Shown piece by piece: positions 46,704 to 59,079 of a stretch of DNA of 64,000 nt (positions within the stretch are counted from its first letter, which is position 1; each line of letters begins with the position of its first letter). The translations under genes were made by a program, and so were the position numbers. This DNA is from Pochonia chlamydosporia 170 (taxonomy: Eukaryota; Ascomycota; Sordariomycetes; Hypocreales; Clavicipitaceae): contig NC_035790.1 of assembly GCF_001653235.2 (NCBI RefSeq), forward strand, positions 620,001 to 684,000. Reading direction: 5' to 3'. The notes below the pieces were generated by a model, which worked only from the letters and a program-made list of their open reading frames with translations, did not search any database and was not told where the DNA came from.

Positions 46704-47880
46704 ATGGTAAGTTGAACTGGCCTCTCAGCAGGTTGTTGTACGCTCGAAAGAGCAATGCAACAGCCTGGAAAATGCAATTGGCAGAAATGCCGACTGTTTT
46801 GCTCGTGAAATTAAAGAGTCACCGCAAGTTGCTTCGGAAGGAGGAAGACGAGCAAGTCTGAAGCGCAAATTGCTGACTCGGGGAATATTTGGACAGACTT
46901 TCCACAAGTTGGTCAAGAACAGCGCTTACTACAGGTATGTTTTTTTTTGGTCCTCGCTTCGCTCGAGGGTGCTACTTTTTGGAGAGGAGATTTTGCTGAC
47001 AGGATATAACAGCCGCTACCAAACCAAGTACAAGCGCAGACGCTCCGGCAAGACCGACTACTACGCCCGTAAGCGCCTCGTCACCCAGGCCAAGAACAAG
47101 TACAATGCGCCCAAGTACCGCCTGGTCGTGCGCTTCACCAACAAGGACATCATCATGCAGATTGTGACCGCCGAGATCACCGGCGACAAGGTCTTCGTCG
47201 CGGCCTACGCCCACGAGCTCAAGGCCTACGGCATCAAGCACGGCCTGACCAACTGGGCCGCCGCCTACGCCACCGGCCTGCTGATTGCTCGCCGTGCGCT
47301 GTCCAAGCTCGGCCTCGACAAGGACTTTGTCGGTGTCGAGGAGGCCGACGGCGAGTTCACCCTCACCGAGGCTGCTGAGACTGAGGACGGCGAGCGCCGC
47401 CCCTTCAAGGTCTTCCTTGACGTTGGTCTGGCCCGCACCTCCACTGGTGCTCGTGTCTTTGGCGCAATGAAGGGTGCCTCTGACGGCGGTGTGCTCGTCC
47501 CCCACTCTGAGAAGCGCTTCCCCGGCTACGACATGGAGTCCAAGGAGCTCGACACCGAGACCCTCCAGAAGTACATCTTTGGCGGCCACGTCGCCGAGTA
47601 CATGGAGACTCTGGCCGACGACGACGAGGAGCGCTACCAGAGCCAGTTCCAGAAGTACATTGACGACGATGTCGAGGCCGATGGTCTCGAGGAGCTGTAC
47701 ACCGAGGCCCACGCCGCTATCCGCGAGGACCCCTGGAAGAAGGCTGAGAGCGAGGGCCCCAAGAAGACCAAGGAGGAGTGGAAGGCCATCTCCAAGAAGT
47801 ACAGACAGACCAAGTCTACCAAGGCCGAGAAGGAGAAGCGCGTCCAGGAAAAGATCAAGGCTCTTCTTGCCGAGGAGTAA
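46704..47880 (+). CDS. rpl5: 60S ribosomal protein L5 (uL18)
   Basis: Three exons (46704-46706, 46897-46934, 47013-47880) give 302 residues, the expected size. The first exon is only the ATG, followed at once by a 190-nt intron; the second exon supplies TFHKLVKNSAYY. The sequence SRYQTKYKRRRSGKTDYYARKR, then NKYNAPKYRLVVRFTNKDI, AYAHEL and GLLIARRAL, is unmistakable uL18. This protein binds 5S rRNA and, with uL5 and Syo1-type chaperones, enters the 60S subunit as the 5S RNP. The coding sequence is strongly biased to C-ending codons, unlike its neighbours, as expected of a very highly expressed gene. That bias also opens a long antisense frame over the gene, which is spurious. An ATG-only first exon with a longer first intron is a usual arrangement for fungal ribosomal-protein genes. 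Confidence 0.97.
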
Positions 47881-48397
47881 AGGGTGCTTGCTGGGCACGA
47901 CGGCATGCAGGTATGTGGGGGAAATGGGATTTCCATATAAAAATGCATAAGGCACTTTGTTCAATGGTAGCAAAATATGGGCTTGGTTTCGGAGTTTGGG
48001 AACGGTTCAAGTTCGATTTCGATTTCTAATGAAATGAATACCAAATCTTCCGCGCCACATGACTTGACTGGATGACTATGAATGCCATTGACTTGTAGAT
48101 GTGCGTGAGCTTGGCTGTGTCGACTCCCGGCTGAATACCACAATCTTCTGCCATCGCACAAGGATGTCAGGGGTATTAGTGTCGAGGTATGCTAAATTAC
48201 TCCTACGCTTGCTGATGAAAATAGCAGTTCGACTCCGAAGTGGCAATTGTCCGTCTTGTACACCTTCACGATATTCCTTTTCAGTCACTAGGGCTACTCG
48301 GAGCTAGAAATACGGAGTCTTATGAATCAAGTAAGGTCAAGAGGTCTGTCGTACAGAGGTACTGAATAGCACATACTCACGGGTATCAATCCCCAAC
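47881..48397. other. Convergent 3' intergenic region
   Basis: Lies between the stop codons of rpl5 (plus) and the oxygenase gene (minus) and should contain both polyadenylation regions. No other feature is recognised. Confidence 0.6.
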
Positions 48398-49610
48398 TCA
48401 GGAATAAAACACCTTTGTCAAAAACCCTTCCCTAGTATCAACGCCCTCTCTCACCGATCCCTTCCAGTTCTTCCTCACCCTCGCCCTAACCCACTCCGAC
48501 GCCGAGATGTCCAAGTCTCTTTCGGATCCCTTCTTGCCATATCCCGCCGTCCTCAGAAACTCGTTATCTAGCGTCTTCAGTGGCAAATCATCACTCGGGC
48601 GCACAAAATACAACAGCCCCAGGCGATCCATGCACGCCTGGTCACCTGGCGGAGCGACCACTTTGTGAATCCCGCTCTTGATGTAGCCGTTTGACAAAAA
48701 CTCCAGAATATCGCCAATATTTACAGCAACCTTATCCTCTGGAATCCGCAAGTACTCCCAGTCCGAATCCTGCGTAAGTTTCACCTGCAACGCAGCAACC
48801 GCTTGCCGGAAGACGTACGTCAATGTCCCGTTGTCCGAGTGTCCGCGCAAGTACAAATCTTTATACTTTTTGTTTTCTGCCTCTGTCCTCGCGCGGTACA
48901 TCATGTACCGGAGGGAGCTGTCGCAGTTTGCCTCGTACAGGTGGCCCTTGACGAATGTGTCTTCCGGCAGCTCTAGTATCAAGGCAATGAGGCGGAGGAG
49001 TTTGTAGGTAACGTCTTCGTGCATGTGTCGCTGAAGCTGTTCGATTTGCGAGGCGTAGTCGCGTATGACTTGAGGTTGCGTTCGCTGTGTCTGGGGGATG
49101 AACTTGAAGACGTTGTAGAATTCTAGGTTATCGTGAAGGCCGGGGAGGATCTCGACGGAGCCGAGGGGGCGGTAACCGTTGTAGTTGCCATCTTCGAGAG
49201 GTGCGCGAAATCGGATCTTTTCGGAGGAGGAGAGGGCGAAGAAGGCTTTTGCAATGGCGAATTGTTGGTCGATCTGAAATTGGGTGAGGCCGATATTGGT
49301 AATGTAGAAGAAGCCTGGCATGTGTCGTATCAGTCAGTATATATCGCCCAAGGCCTGACATTTTTGCCATGCTAGAACACCAACCGGTAGTGTGTATCGC
49401 TTCTCCAAGTTGCTCAACTAGCCTTTGCTTTCCTCCCGGCTTGTCATATTCGGAAAGATCAAGCGTAATGAGATCAGCGTACGCCACTGAATTTGGTTAC
49501 TATTCACTCTCCTTTAGCATCGGACGCCAGAAGTGATGCTCACGATTCTCCCCCGTTTCCGGTGGATGGATGTACTTTGCTAACGGAGTCTTTGACAAGT
49601 TATGAGGCAT
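48398..49610 (-). CDS. 2OG-Fe(II) oxygenase, isopenicillin-N-synthase-like
   Basis: Three exons (49544-49610, 49385-49486, 48398-49314) with introns of 57 and 70 nt give 361 residues. An N-terminal DIOX_N-like part (LITLDLSEYD, LGEAIHTTGFFYITNIG) precedes the jelly-roll core. Iron ligands are His215 and Asp217 in GHSDNG and His273 in SGIHKVV. The 2-oxoglutarate-binding Arg is probably Arg287 in DRLGLLYF. The usual R-x-S there reads R-L-G, so cosubstrate contacts may differ. Such fungal enzymes hydroxylate, desaturate or demethylate small molecules in secondary or xenobiotic metabolism; the substrate cannot be told. No cluster partner adjoins it. The start at MPHNLSK gives a first exon whose frame runs cleanly through both introns. 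Confidence 0.9.
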
Positions 49611-52600
49611 AATGATGTCTATAAAAGTGTCTTTCCTTGTTACATGAGAGGGCATTCGGTTTCACGTCATACTGGAGAGGGACGTTTCGTTTATGTACCT
49701 AGGTATGTTGGAAATGATTGAGCGCTCCTGCCGCCTACGACTTACAAGACCTTGTATTTGGACTCCATGTTATAAATAACGACAGTCCCACCGGCATGCA
49801 GTGGTGATGATCCATTCGTACCCGTCTCAAGACCGTTGGTTGTCATCCATTGGAGAAGGCCGATTGGAGAGCAGACACTTTGCCCATAACCGTATCTATA
49901 ATTGTGTCGATATCGGCCATCGTCCGGACGAACTCATAAACGACGGTGTAGCAACCTCATGGTGAACATCTGTTGGTGAAACCATATGGGGCATCGGCAG
50001 AGTATTTTCCAAATGGGCGTCTATCAGAAATAATGGTTGGCTACTGAATATCTGTGCGCTTTGCAGCAGATACGTGGCTGCTGCTGTGCCGTTACGATCG
50101 ATTCGTGCATGACGGGAAGCATTGTTGGTTCATCTAAATCCAACATGCAGTAATGGTGGAGGTAGGTACGGAGTAGTTGCTTCGGTTAGCACACAAAATT
50201 ACAGCTCCATGCAACTTGCTGCATGTGGAACTAGGGACTGGAGCTTAATCTCACAACAGCCGTGTTCCAGTGCTCGAGCAGGTTGGTAGCCAAGCACCAA
50301 CCTAGTCGCAGCTGCTCGAGATGTCAGGTTGGAAGCTGCCAAGCGCTATTCACAAACTGCCTACTCTGGAAAGATGATCTCGTGATATCGGTCACAGGAA
50401 CACCGCGAGTGTTGCATTCCAAATGTATGGTTGGTTGGTCTGTGCGTAGGCACAGGCGTCAATATCAAATGAATTTTTCTGACTTTGGCGGTTCAGTTCC
50501 TGATACTCAACGCGCTGCTTCGAACGGTGGCGATGTAGCATTGAAATGGACTCAGCTTCAAATTGACAACCAAGATTCATCAAAACAGGCATTTGCAAAC
50601 TCATCACACCTTGACCCTTCAGGACATGGTCATGGTGCGCCACAGGCATGGCACAGGACAAGCCATTTCCAATGCTTTGGAGTACTAGTGCCAGGGCCAC
50701 GGGAGTCTCGGAGCTTGTGTTGGTTGTCTGTGGCGATTGTATGAAGCAGCCCACCGGAGATAAGGTTGGGATTGTGGGAAATCGTCGCCACGGGCGAGCA
50801 TTTTGCCAATCCAGTGTCTTGCAGAGCTTTTAGGCCCTCATTCGTTCATTTTTCAGTGTCCAAGGCACAAGCAGGGCATTCGTTGAAGGCCAGGTAGTGG
50901 CGTTGAAACACAAAGACCCGTGCCAGTCGCCGCGGCATTTCCAGCTGGCACTGCCCGCGATAGTGAACAATTTTGTTATTGTGCCCAGTATCCCTTCGAA
51001 GAAGCCTACGAGTGTAGCTACGGAAGACTCGGACGCCACAGAGAGATTTAGCTTGTTTTTAGCCGGCGGGAACAGGATAAGTTTGAGGGAAGATCTTCCT
51101 CATACTCGGTAGCTCTGTGGCGTCCCTTCGCCTACCCACGGGTTACTGCTCCAGACTGCATCGGACTGCAATCAAGGCGGCGGTGAAGTGACGTTGGTAT
51201 CAGCTCAGTCCTGTCACTAGGGTCCGCCCACTTATTAACCGCGTGAAGATGTTTGTAGAGGGGGTCGGAGAGGGCTGATTGGCGATCTCTCGTCTTGTCT
51301 CATGTGCTCTGGCCGATGGTCTGGAGGTGGCTCAGACAAAGCAGGTCCATTTCGGGAGTGATGTAATATCGGATGGAAGACTTGAGTCCTCCGTAGAGTC
51401 GAAGAGATAAGAAAAGGGTCTAAGCTTCACAGTAAAGCGAGTAGTGGAGTTGATTGACCATTTGATGAATTATAAGCAATATTTGCACATTTTTTCGAGT
51501 GCACTGTAAAAGAACCCAGGGCTTACTCAGTCAATGGAGCCCTTTTTTTCGTTTTGTGTCTGTTGTCTGTGTGTGTCAACTGGTTGGATCCAGGGCTGGC
51601 TGACTGGATCACATCCAAGAACAGGGAAGGAGCACGAATCTCACATGAAGGAAGGACCCGGCAATAAAATCATTGTCAATTGATTGATGTTGTCTACTCT
51701 CTCAGTACTCCAAACAACACGTATAGAATTTTAAGCAGACCTTTGATCTAGAGACGACACAACACGCACAACTTCAGCCCCAGCTAAGCTCAAATCCATT
51801 GGCATCGAGAGCACGCGACTCTTGGCATGGCACTGCAGCAGAGTGACATGTGCAAGGAGTAAGGAATCGGAGTCTGGCTGATTGCACAGTCCAGGGTGCA
51901 CCATTTGCACTCACTCCACCTTCACTGAAGGAAGCTCTGATCCAGTCAAGTTCCAACCCAGAACCGAGCAGTCCTGTCGCGAATGCCAACCAGGACGACG
52001 AGTGGAGATGCTGATGAGAGATCGGGTCTGGTGGTAATGACTCTGATGAGTGCTGAAAACTGGTGGAGCATTAATGTTGCTGGAGGCTGCTCCATGTCCC
52101 CGGTCGATGACGGAAGGGCCTCGAATCTCACCAATCTCACTTCAATCTCACACGCTGGTCCTCGCGCCAGCCAGCAAACCCCATCCAGGGTCTGGTCACA
52201 TCCCCTTGGTTGGGCTGGACTGGACTGGAAACAAAGTATTGATTTATTACCCCGCCACCAGGCCTTTGTGGTGCTCCATACTCCGTACATGGATTGTCCA
52301 GCACGGTAGTGGTCTTCCTACTAATTTCTGCGGATAAGCTCGGTAGTCCGCTCACGTCAACCTGGACTTGGCCTGTGTGCATCTGTCAGACCAGACTAGA
52401 CTCGACCGGATTCCATGACAGGGCTTTGTGCCACTGTCCAATGCGTCCAGCGTCCATCCCCCAAGGAGCCAGTCAAGAAGGAGAGTGTTAGGGTGGCTAC
52501 TTTCACCCAAAGCCAACCTTGACTTGACATTGAAGCTGGACCCGTCTGTTGTTCACTGTTGTCACCTAAATCATCGAGATCAGAGGCGAGACGGTCCCCC

Positions 52601-52894
52601 GGATCCACGGTCACCCAAAAACTTGCCTCCCCACCCCCGGTCTTCTGAAGCTGAGAAATCGACTTCAGCCAAAGTTGGCGCTCACCCGCTTCCGAATATT
52701 ACCTTTCCGCTATTCCGCTCATACATCATCAAAATTTCCAATCACGAAACACTTGCGACGACCAGGCGGGTAATAGCAATCATCTTCGTCGCTTGCAGTT
52801 GTATCCTCTCCATCTCATCTTGCTCGCAGCTCTTTGCACATGGTGTGGCCTACTGAGTAGTCGAGCGAGACGAGCTTCGCTTCCCGCCGGCACC
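49611..52894. other. 3.3-kb gene-free divergent region
   Basis: Holds the promoters of the oxygenase gene (minus) and the LRR gene (plus). TACGGAGTA motifs occur at 50167 and, inverted, at 52279. A C/T-rich stretch at about 52560-52880 is likely the 5' UTR of the LRR gene. The longest frame (50262-50744) has no recognisable domain. Confidence 0.5.
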
Positions 52895-55800
52895 ATGGAG
52901 CAAGTTCACGGAGTCGACGTCAGCTGGATGACCAAGGCGTCGCCCAAAGGTATTGTCTCATCATACCCTGCGTGTGGTCAAGGATTCGTTGTCCTTCGTC
53001 TTTATCCTCCTTTCCCAAGAATCCTGAACATGAATTATTCTCCTCCATGTTTCTCGGTAGTTCGCTGACACGACCGCAGACAAAGCTAGCAAACCATCCA
53101 CCTCACCTCCCAAGGTAGCGCCTGCTCCGTCACAACCACGAAACATTCCTTCGCCGTCACAAGATCCTCGTAATCCTCAAGGGACGCCAAATACGAAGAG
53201 TACACCTCCGCAGCAAGATGGCGGCCAACCTTCTCCCAGCCCGTCGAATCTAACGAGTGCGTCGAGACGACTATCACGATCCGGCTCAATAGAGAACAAA
53301 CCCGGGCCCAATGGAACCCCTCCGCAGAGGCGCAACTCATGGTTTTCCAATATTTCTGCAAAGTTCTCGAGTTCCACCAGTTCGCCGCCCAGTAACTCGC
53401 CAGCCCATCACCATTCTCTGCACCACCTTCACCACAAAGAGTCACAATCACAGCGCACCGAAGACCAATCATCCCAGACTACGGCGGCGGCACCTCAGTC
53501 GCCGGGTTCGCCGCCACCCGAGGACACTGTTGAGCCCATGCCACCAAGGCTTCACCCTACGAGAAATGCTGTTCTACAGCATGCGGCGGCGAAACCGGAG
53601 GGCAACGGTCCATACACACCTGCACCACCCAAAACCGGTCAAGCTGGCATTCTGGGTGTCTTCCGACGCTTGTCCTCCTCAGGCACTAACGCCATGGTGA
53701 ACGGAAAGCTGGGGAATGGTCTTGTGGAACGCAAAATATTGAATGTCGACCAGAATCGGGAGAGGTGCAGCATTTCCGAATTAAGAGAAGCCAAGCTACG
53801 ACGGGTTTCATTTTGTGTCGATGTGGAGATAGCTCCCATGCCCAAGTATGCTGATGGAGAAGCTCAAGAAGCAAAACCTCTGGATAAGACGCAAAAGAAA
53901 AAGTTTACCGAAAAGGGCGAAGGCGACGCGCTTAAGAATCCTCATGCCGTCGAAGCCAAGAAAGAGGCCGAGGAGGCTGCGAAGACTGCAAATGGGACTG
54001 CCACAAATGGCATCCAAGCGGAACCAGTTGAGAATAAGGCTGATGTAAACGGTGGTACTACCGACGAGACTTCTTCTGTTGGCCCTGACAAGGAAAAGGA
54101 CACGACCAAAAAGAAGGAAAAGAAGAAGAGGAGCGAGGAAGAGCGGAAAGCTAGGAAAGAGAAGCGTCGAAGACTCGCCGAGGACAATGGTTCTGTGCCG
54201 ATTGAAATCCACTATGACAGTAGCGACTCGTCTTCAGAAGCTCGCAGCGGTACCGTTACTCCGAAGTCATCCTCCCTTCCGACCACGAATCCTGCAAGGA
54301 TATATCGTCGATGCTGTCAGTTGCGGGAAACACCCATTCTTAAGAAGATTACCGAACAATTAATGGACAAGGCCAACTCCAACATTTCCAGCGGCACGGT
54401 TAACAAGCTCGACCTGACGGATTACTATCTTCAACTACCGGACCTAATCACTCTTGGAGACTACCTTGCGGTGGTTCCAGTCAAGGAAATCCTCCTCGAG
54501 AATTGTGGTTTGAGCGATGAAGGCCTTCGTGTTATTCTTGCAGGTTTGCTGGCTGCCAAGATGCCTCCGACTTCAAGGCGAAAGAAGCCTAAACACGAAC
54601 TCGAAGCCCAGGGTGGAGTTGTCGAGCGGGTTGTTGTCAAAAACAACAAGTTGGGTCCTGACGGATGGAAGCATATTTCGTTGTTCCTGTACAAGTGCCG
54701 GTCCCTCAAGTATCTCGACATTTCGCATATCCCATTCCCAAGACAGGCGCCTGCTGCCAAGAATGGCACCTTGCCGAATGGCATGCACATCCCCCGAACG
54801 ATATCAGACGTCTTCTCAACGGCTATGGCTAATCGACTAGGTGGCTCGACTTTGGAAATGGTGAATATGGGTGAGACGGAGCCAAGCATGGAGCAATTGG
54901 GAACAATTATAGACGGCATAATCAAGTGCGGTGTTCGACGGCTTGGCGTGGCACATAACTCCCTCGACGCAGACGGCATCAGGCACGTGGTGAGATACCT
55001 GAATGCCGGATTTTGCGAAGGCCTCGATCTAGGTGGGAACGATATTAATGAGCACGTTGAGACTCTTGCCGGTATCTTGGATGAGCATCATCCTATATGG
55101 GCTCTTAGCTTGGCTAGCTGCAACTTGACGCCCTCAAGTCTTGGCAAGCTTCTTCCTGTGTTGGTGAGGTTGAAAGGATTCCGGTTTATCGACCTTTCAC
55201 ACAATCAAGAACTGTTCCAGACCAAGCCTAGCGCACTTGGTCTGTTGAGAAGGTAAGCAGTGATGCCCTCTGTTGGCTCCCCTTTCCAACCTAGTACGGC
55301 TGCTAACTGAATGCAGATATCTCCCCAAACTTCAGGACTTGAAGCGTATCCATCTGCAGGACGTCAACATGAGCTCAGAACAAGCCATTGCCCTCGTTGA
55401 AGTCTTGCCAGAAGTGCGCAACCTGGCACACATTAACCTGCTGGGTAATAGTGAACTATTGAAGCTCGCAGATGCAAAGACTGAGGAGGCACAAGAAGAA
55501 GCGTGCGCTCTGTATGCATCTCTCATGGCAGCGGCTAGAATATCGGACAGCTTGATCTGTGTCGACATTGAAGTGCCCAGCGAAGGCTCTGGAGAGATTG
55601 TCAAGGCCATGGCGAAACAAGTTGTAGCGTATTGTCTCCGCAACATGGAAAGGATCCCCGACACCGACATTGGCGCCGTGATAGCCAATGCCATGTCTGA
55701 GACGCAGACTGAGATGCAAGAATGCAAGGTGCCGGCATATCCCGATGTTCTGGCTCACCTTGTCGGACACGACGTGCTGGAACAAGACGGACCAGAGGAT

Positions 55801-56721
55801 GACCACGAAGATACCCCAGATGAAGACTACGTCATCGGCGGCACCGGTGTCGTCAAAGCCCTGGCATGCTGTCTGAAGAACCGAGGCGACGACTCTCGCC
55901 GGCAGTCTGGAGAGTTCGCGCTGGGCACAGAAGGCAGCGGCGGTTCGGCGGGACCAACTGGTTTGGCAACTGGTGGCAAAGCAAAGGACATGTCGAAGCA
56001 TCTCCTCGCTGGAGCGAGAAAGATTCGACAGCGCCTGCAGCCAGCTCTGAACAAGGCTAGAGCCGAATCGGGCGATGAGATGAATCTTCGCAAGCTTACC
56101 TTCCTGGATGACACCCTGCAGGGCATCATCAAGAGATTCGAAGATGAATTCCCCGACACGCGAGAACCACAGCCAGAGGCGCCCAGCAGCAACGAATTAC
56201 GCAAGATATCATCCACGTCGAGTGAGGAGCCGCTGCAGACCATGACGACGGGAGACGACTCGGCGGTTGTTGTATCGGACGGAGAGGACGAATCCGAGAT
56301 ACACCCACCCAAACCATTGTCCAGGTCCAACTCGATGCTATCCAAGGAATTGGCAGAGGAGGAAGGTCGCGTTCTCCGTGTTGGACACCAATTCCGGTCA
56401 GGATTTGTTCGCAAGGAACAATTTGACATTATCAAAACGATTGATGACATTGGGTCGGACCCAAAGCACTCGCAGATGCTAGTAGAACTGGCTGAAGATA
56501 TTGGCGGAGAGCTGCTTGAAAAGGTGAAGGAAAAGGGTGCAGTGCGGGCATTCAAGGAGGACAAGGAGGTGCTATTCCGCAGCATGAGAGACAGCGACCC
56601 GGAGCACTGGGGGCGATTTGTCGAAGCACAGCAGAAAGCGCGAGCAAACATTACGGTGTCATCTGACAAACCTGGCACAGAAGCATTACAACCAGCTGAT
56701 GAGAGTGCAATTGCAGATTGA
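52895..56721 (+). CDS. Mhp1-type LRR protein with PP1-docking RVSF motif
   Basis: Three exons (52895-52949, 53080-55252, 55317-56721) with introns of 130 and 64 nt give 1210 residues. The N-terminal 230 residues are disordered and Ser/Pro/His-rich, with basic phosphosite-like motifs (RRLSRSGS, RRNSWFS). At residues 259-263 is RRVSF followed by CVDVEI, a good RVxF docking motif for protein phosphatase 1. A long Lys/Glu-rich segment leads to leucine-rich repeats of the ribonuclease-inhibitor type at roughly residues 440-800 (LDLTDYYLQLPDLITLGDYL, ILLENCGLSDEGL, LDISHIPF, LDLGGNDINEH, LSLASCNLTPSSLGKLLP, FIDLSHNQEL). The tail has acidic and Ser-rich stretches and a helical end. Fungal relatives are annotated as cell-wall biogenesis protein Mhp1. 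The RVxF-plus-LRR layout also recalls metazoan PPP1R37. A PP1-regulatory role is my inference. Frame 53538 alone would miss the N-terminus. Confidence 0.9.
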
Positions 56722-58860
56722 GCAGGAGACAGTGTCCATTGGCGAAGCATACGCATGGCAAGGTGCTGACTACACAGTACCGACGTCACTTTTACGGTCA
56801 TATTTCGAACGAAATGCATGCTTCACGAGCGGTCGACAAAAATTAGACATGAAGCCAATTAGTTGACAAAGCATTGTTCGCAGACGGCATTGTAGTCGTT
56901 GAGCGTCATTACATTACATACACAACACGACCATCCTGTTGTTGCCTTTTTGGGTATATATTTCGTTTCTTGGGGGTTTTATTTTAATTGCAAGCGAAGG
57001 CGCGAGGGCGATTCTTTGGGGTTCAAACGTGCCCTTTCTTTTCTTGTTGTTTTGTTTTGTATGGATATTGGCTTGAAGTTTAATGAACAGCGTTTATGCT
57101 GGGCTTGGAATGAATATGTGTAATTATCTAGCCAGTATCCGATTACCAAAAGGCACTCTGCGTTGACCGTTCAAGGTGATTGAAGATGTGTGAATAGAGG
57201 AGCGTGGTGATTCTTTCCCGCTGTTGTGCTTCCATGTGGCAGTTGTTTCACATTATGTGTATTCCGTGCTCGTGACAGGAATTGCGCTGAGCAGTTAATG
57301 ACAGGACTATGTTGGCATGGAAATTCACTACAAGCTCGAGTTACTGCAGATGTCAATTCAACTGTTCAATGCTGCAAGGCAACATTTGAAGGCAAAATCG
57401 GGGGAATGTTCACAACAGCAAACCCAGTAGTTAGATTAGCCATCCACGGCGCAAGCGGGTGACGCCATGCGGTGGCCATGCGACGTCAACTTGCAGATGT
57501 CCCAGGGTACAGTGTAAGCAGAATCACAGAGATGCCTATTGGATAGCTTTGTTTGATGTTGGTGTGGGGAGTGGAGCCCAACCGTTTGGATGGCGAGCTG
57601 GTGCTTGGGTAGGATTACCAATGCTTAGCAGAGTGATGTCTGGATCTTCTAGTCCTTGATGGACTGTCAAGTTTTTGTGAATGTCGTTCTTCAAGTGTTT
57701 ATGAATATTCCTCCAGAAAGCGGTTGACTATTCGTAAGTCGAGTATCAAGATGTGTCGTGTAGCCCTATCGTGTCAGCACAGAGAAGGTAGGGATTTCGA
57801 GGCAATCGTTGCGATCCGCACTAGACACCAAGAATAGCAGCAGCACTTGTCTGGAGTTGGCGCAATGTACGACGGGTCCAGCGGCTCGAATTGCGACATT
57901 GATATGGCTATGCTTGGTAATTGTCCAATTCGCTGCCAACCTACCAGCCTGTAGCAAGAGATGTCTGGCGCAATCGTGACTCGTCGGTATCTTGTACCAA
58001 ATATACCCAATGTTGGAACAGACCGTATTGATTGGTATTCCCATCGGTTCATCATCACCCGGTTGGCCATGGTCAATCAACTGTACGAACTGCCCCCGCT
58101 CAGCTGGTCCAAGCCAAATAGTTCATGTTTCGGCTCGCGAGTTCGCAGTACTTGAGTGGCTAATGGGTTTCAATGTTTCTCGACCTGGACAGTGGTGGTG
58201 CCACCTCCACCTCTGTGGATGGTGCCAAAGTGGCAGTCAGGCCACCTGACTGCAGTAGACTCGACCAGGGTTTGTGTACGCTGTCTGATTAGACGTGGCT
58301 TTGTCAACGTCAGTCTCTGTCTGGACTCTGGTTGATTTCGAAGCGGCTGGAGTAAATTTCGGCAGGCAATCAAGACGCCATCCATCCACCTCATCCCGCG
58401 CCTTGGTTTGGTGACCGTAGATCAGGGAAGGTACAAAAGGGTCGCACCTACCTTTCCTGCCAAAAGTGTCTTGTGCCACGCGATCGTCATCTTTGACGCT
58501 TTAACAACCTCGTTTGTTCGCTCGTAAAACTTTGTGTCTATAAGCGTCGCTTCTATCTACAAAGAACTTTAAAAACAGACCCTTGATTCAAAGGGCCTGG
58601 GTACATCAGTGATCTGACCCCTGCCGGAGAAGTACACTGCCGCCCATCGCACATCAGGCCACTGCTGCCCAGTGGGTGGTTGATCGAACGACACTTGCTT
58701 GACGATCCCAACAAAGACGTTTCGTTTCGTTGGAACAACAAAACTGTGCTTTGCTCCCGTTTCTCTTTTCTTGACAGATACGCAACTCAGCTCTATCAAC
58801 TTTTTACAACACTATTTGGTCACGGACGTAACTTGACGTCGCTTATACTTCGCACTTACA
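56722..58860. other. Gene-free stretch
   Basis: The left part is the T-rich 3' flank of the LRR gene; the rest has only short, unconnected frames. The last 300 bp may be the promoter of the small 72-residue frame. Confidence 0.5.
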
Positions 58861-59079
58861 ATGGCACCCACGTACACCATGTCCGCACACCTGTGCAAAC
58901 AATTCTACGCGTCGTGGCGACAGGCCCGCCAACCTGGGTCGAGTTCCGGTACAAATACGCAGGACTTTTCGATGCTGCGCACGAGGTCGAGGTCGCCGCT
59001 TGCAGAGGGCAAGAGGTCCATGGATAGCGAGCGGTCGGATTCGTCGAGGAGGGACTCGAGTGCTAGTAGTCGGGGGTAG
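58861..59079 (+). CDS. Possible 72-residue Ser/Arg-rich protein
   Basis: A short single-exon frame with a good start context (ACAATGG) encodes 72 residues. It has a compact N-terminal part (MSAHLCKQFYASWRQA) and a low-complexity Ser/Arg tail (SRSPLAEGKRSMDSER, SSRRDSSASSRG). The tail has RxxS and SP motifs typical of kinase targets. I do not recognise a family, and the frame may be an exon of a larger gene or chance. It is kept because the start context and composition differ from the surrounding noise frames. Confidence 0.4.
   Translation: MAPTYTMSAHLCKQFYASWRQARQPGSSSGTNTQDFSMLRTRSRSPLAEGKRSMDSERSDSSRRDSSASSRG

Noticed and set aside
46972..47973. 333-residue antisense frame over rpl5
   Set aside because: It mirrors the strong C-ending codon bias of rpl5, contains only low-complexity Leu/Val/Gly sequence, and covers a gene of certain identity.
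50262..50744. 160-residue plus frame in the 49.6-52.9 kb gap
   Set aside because: No domain, average composition, and no splice-linked neighbours.
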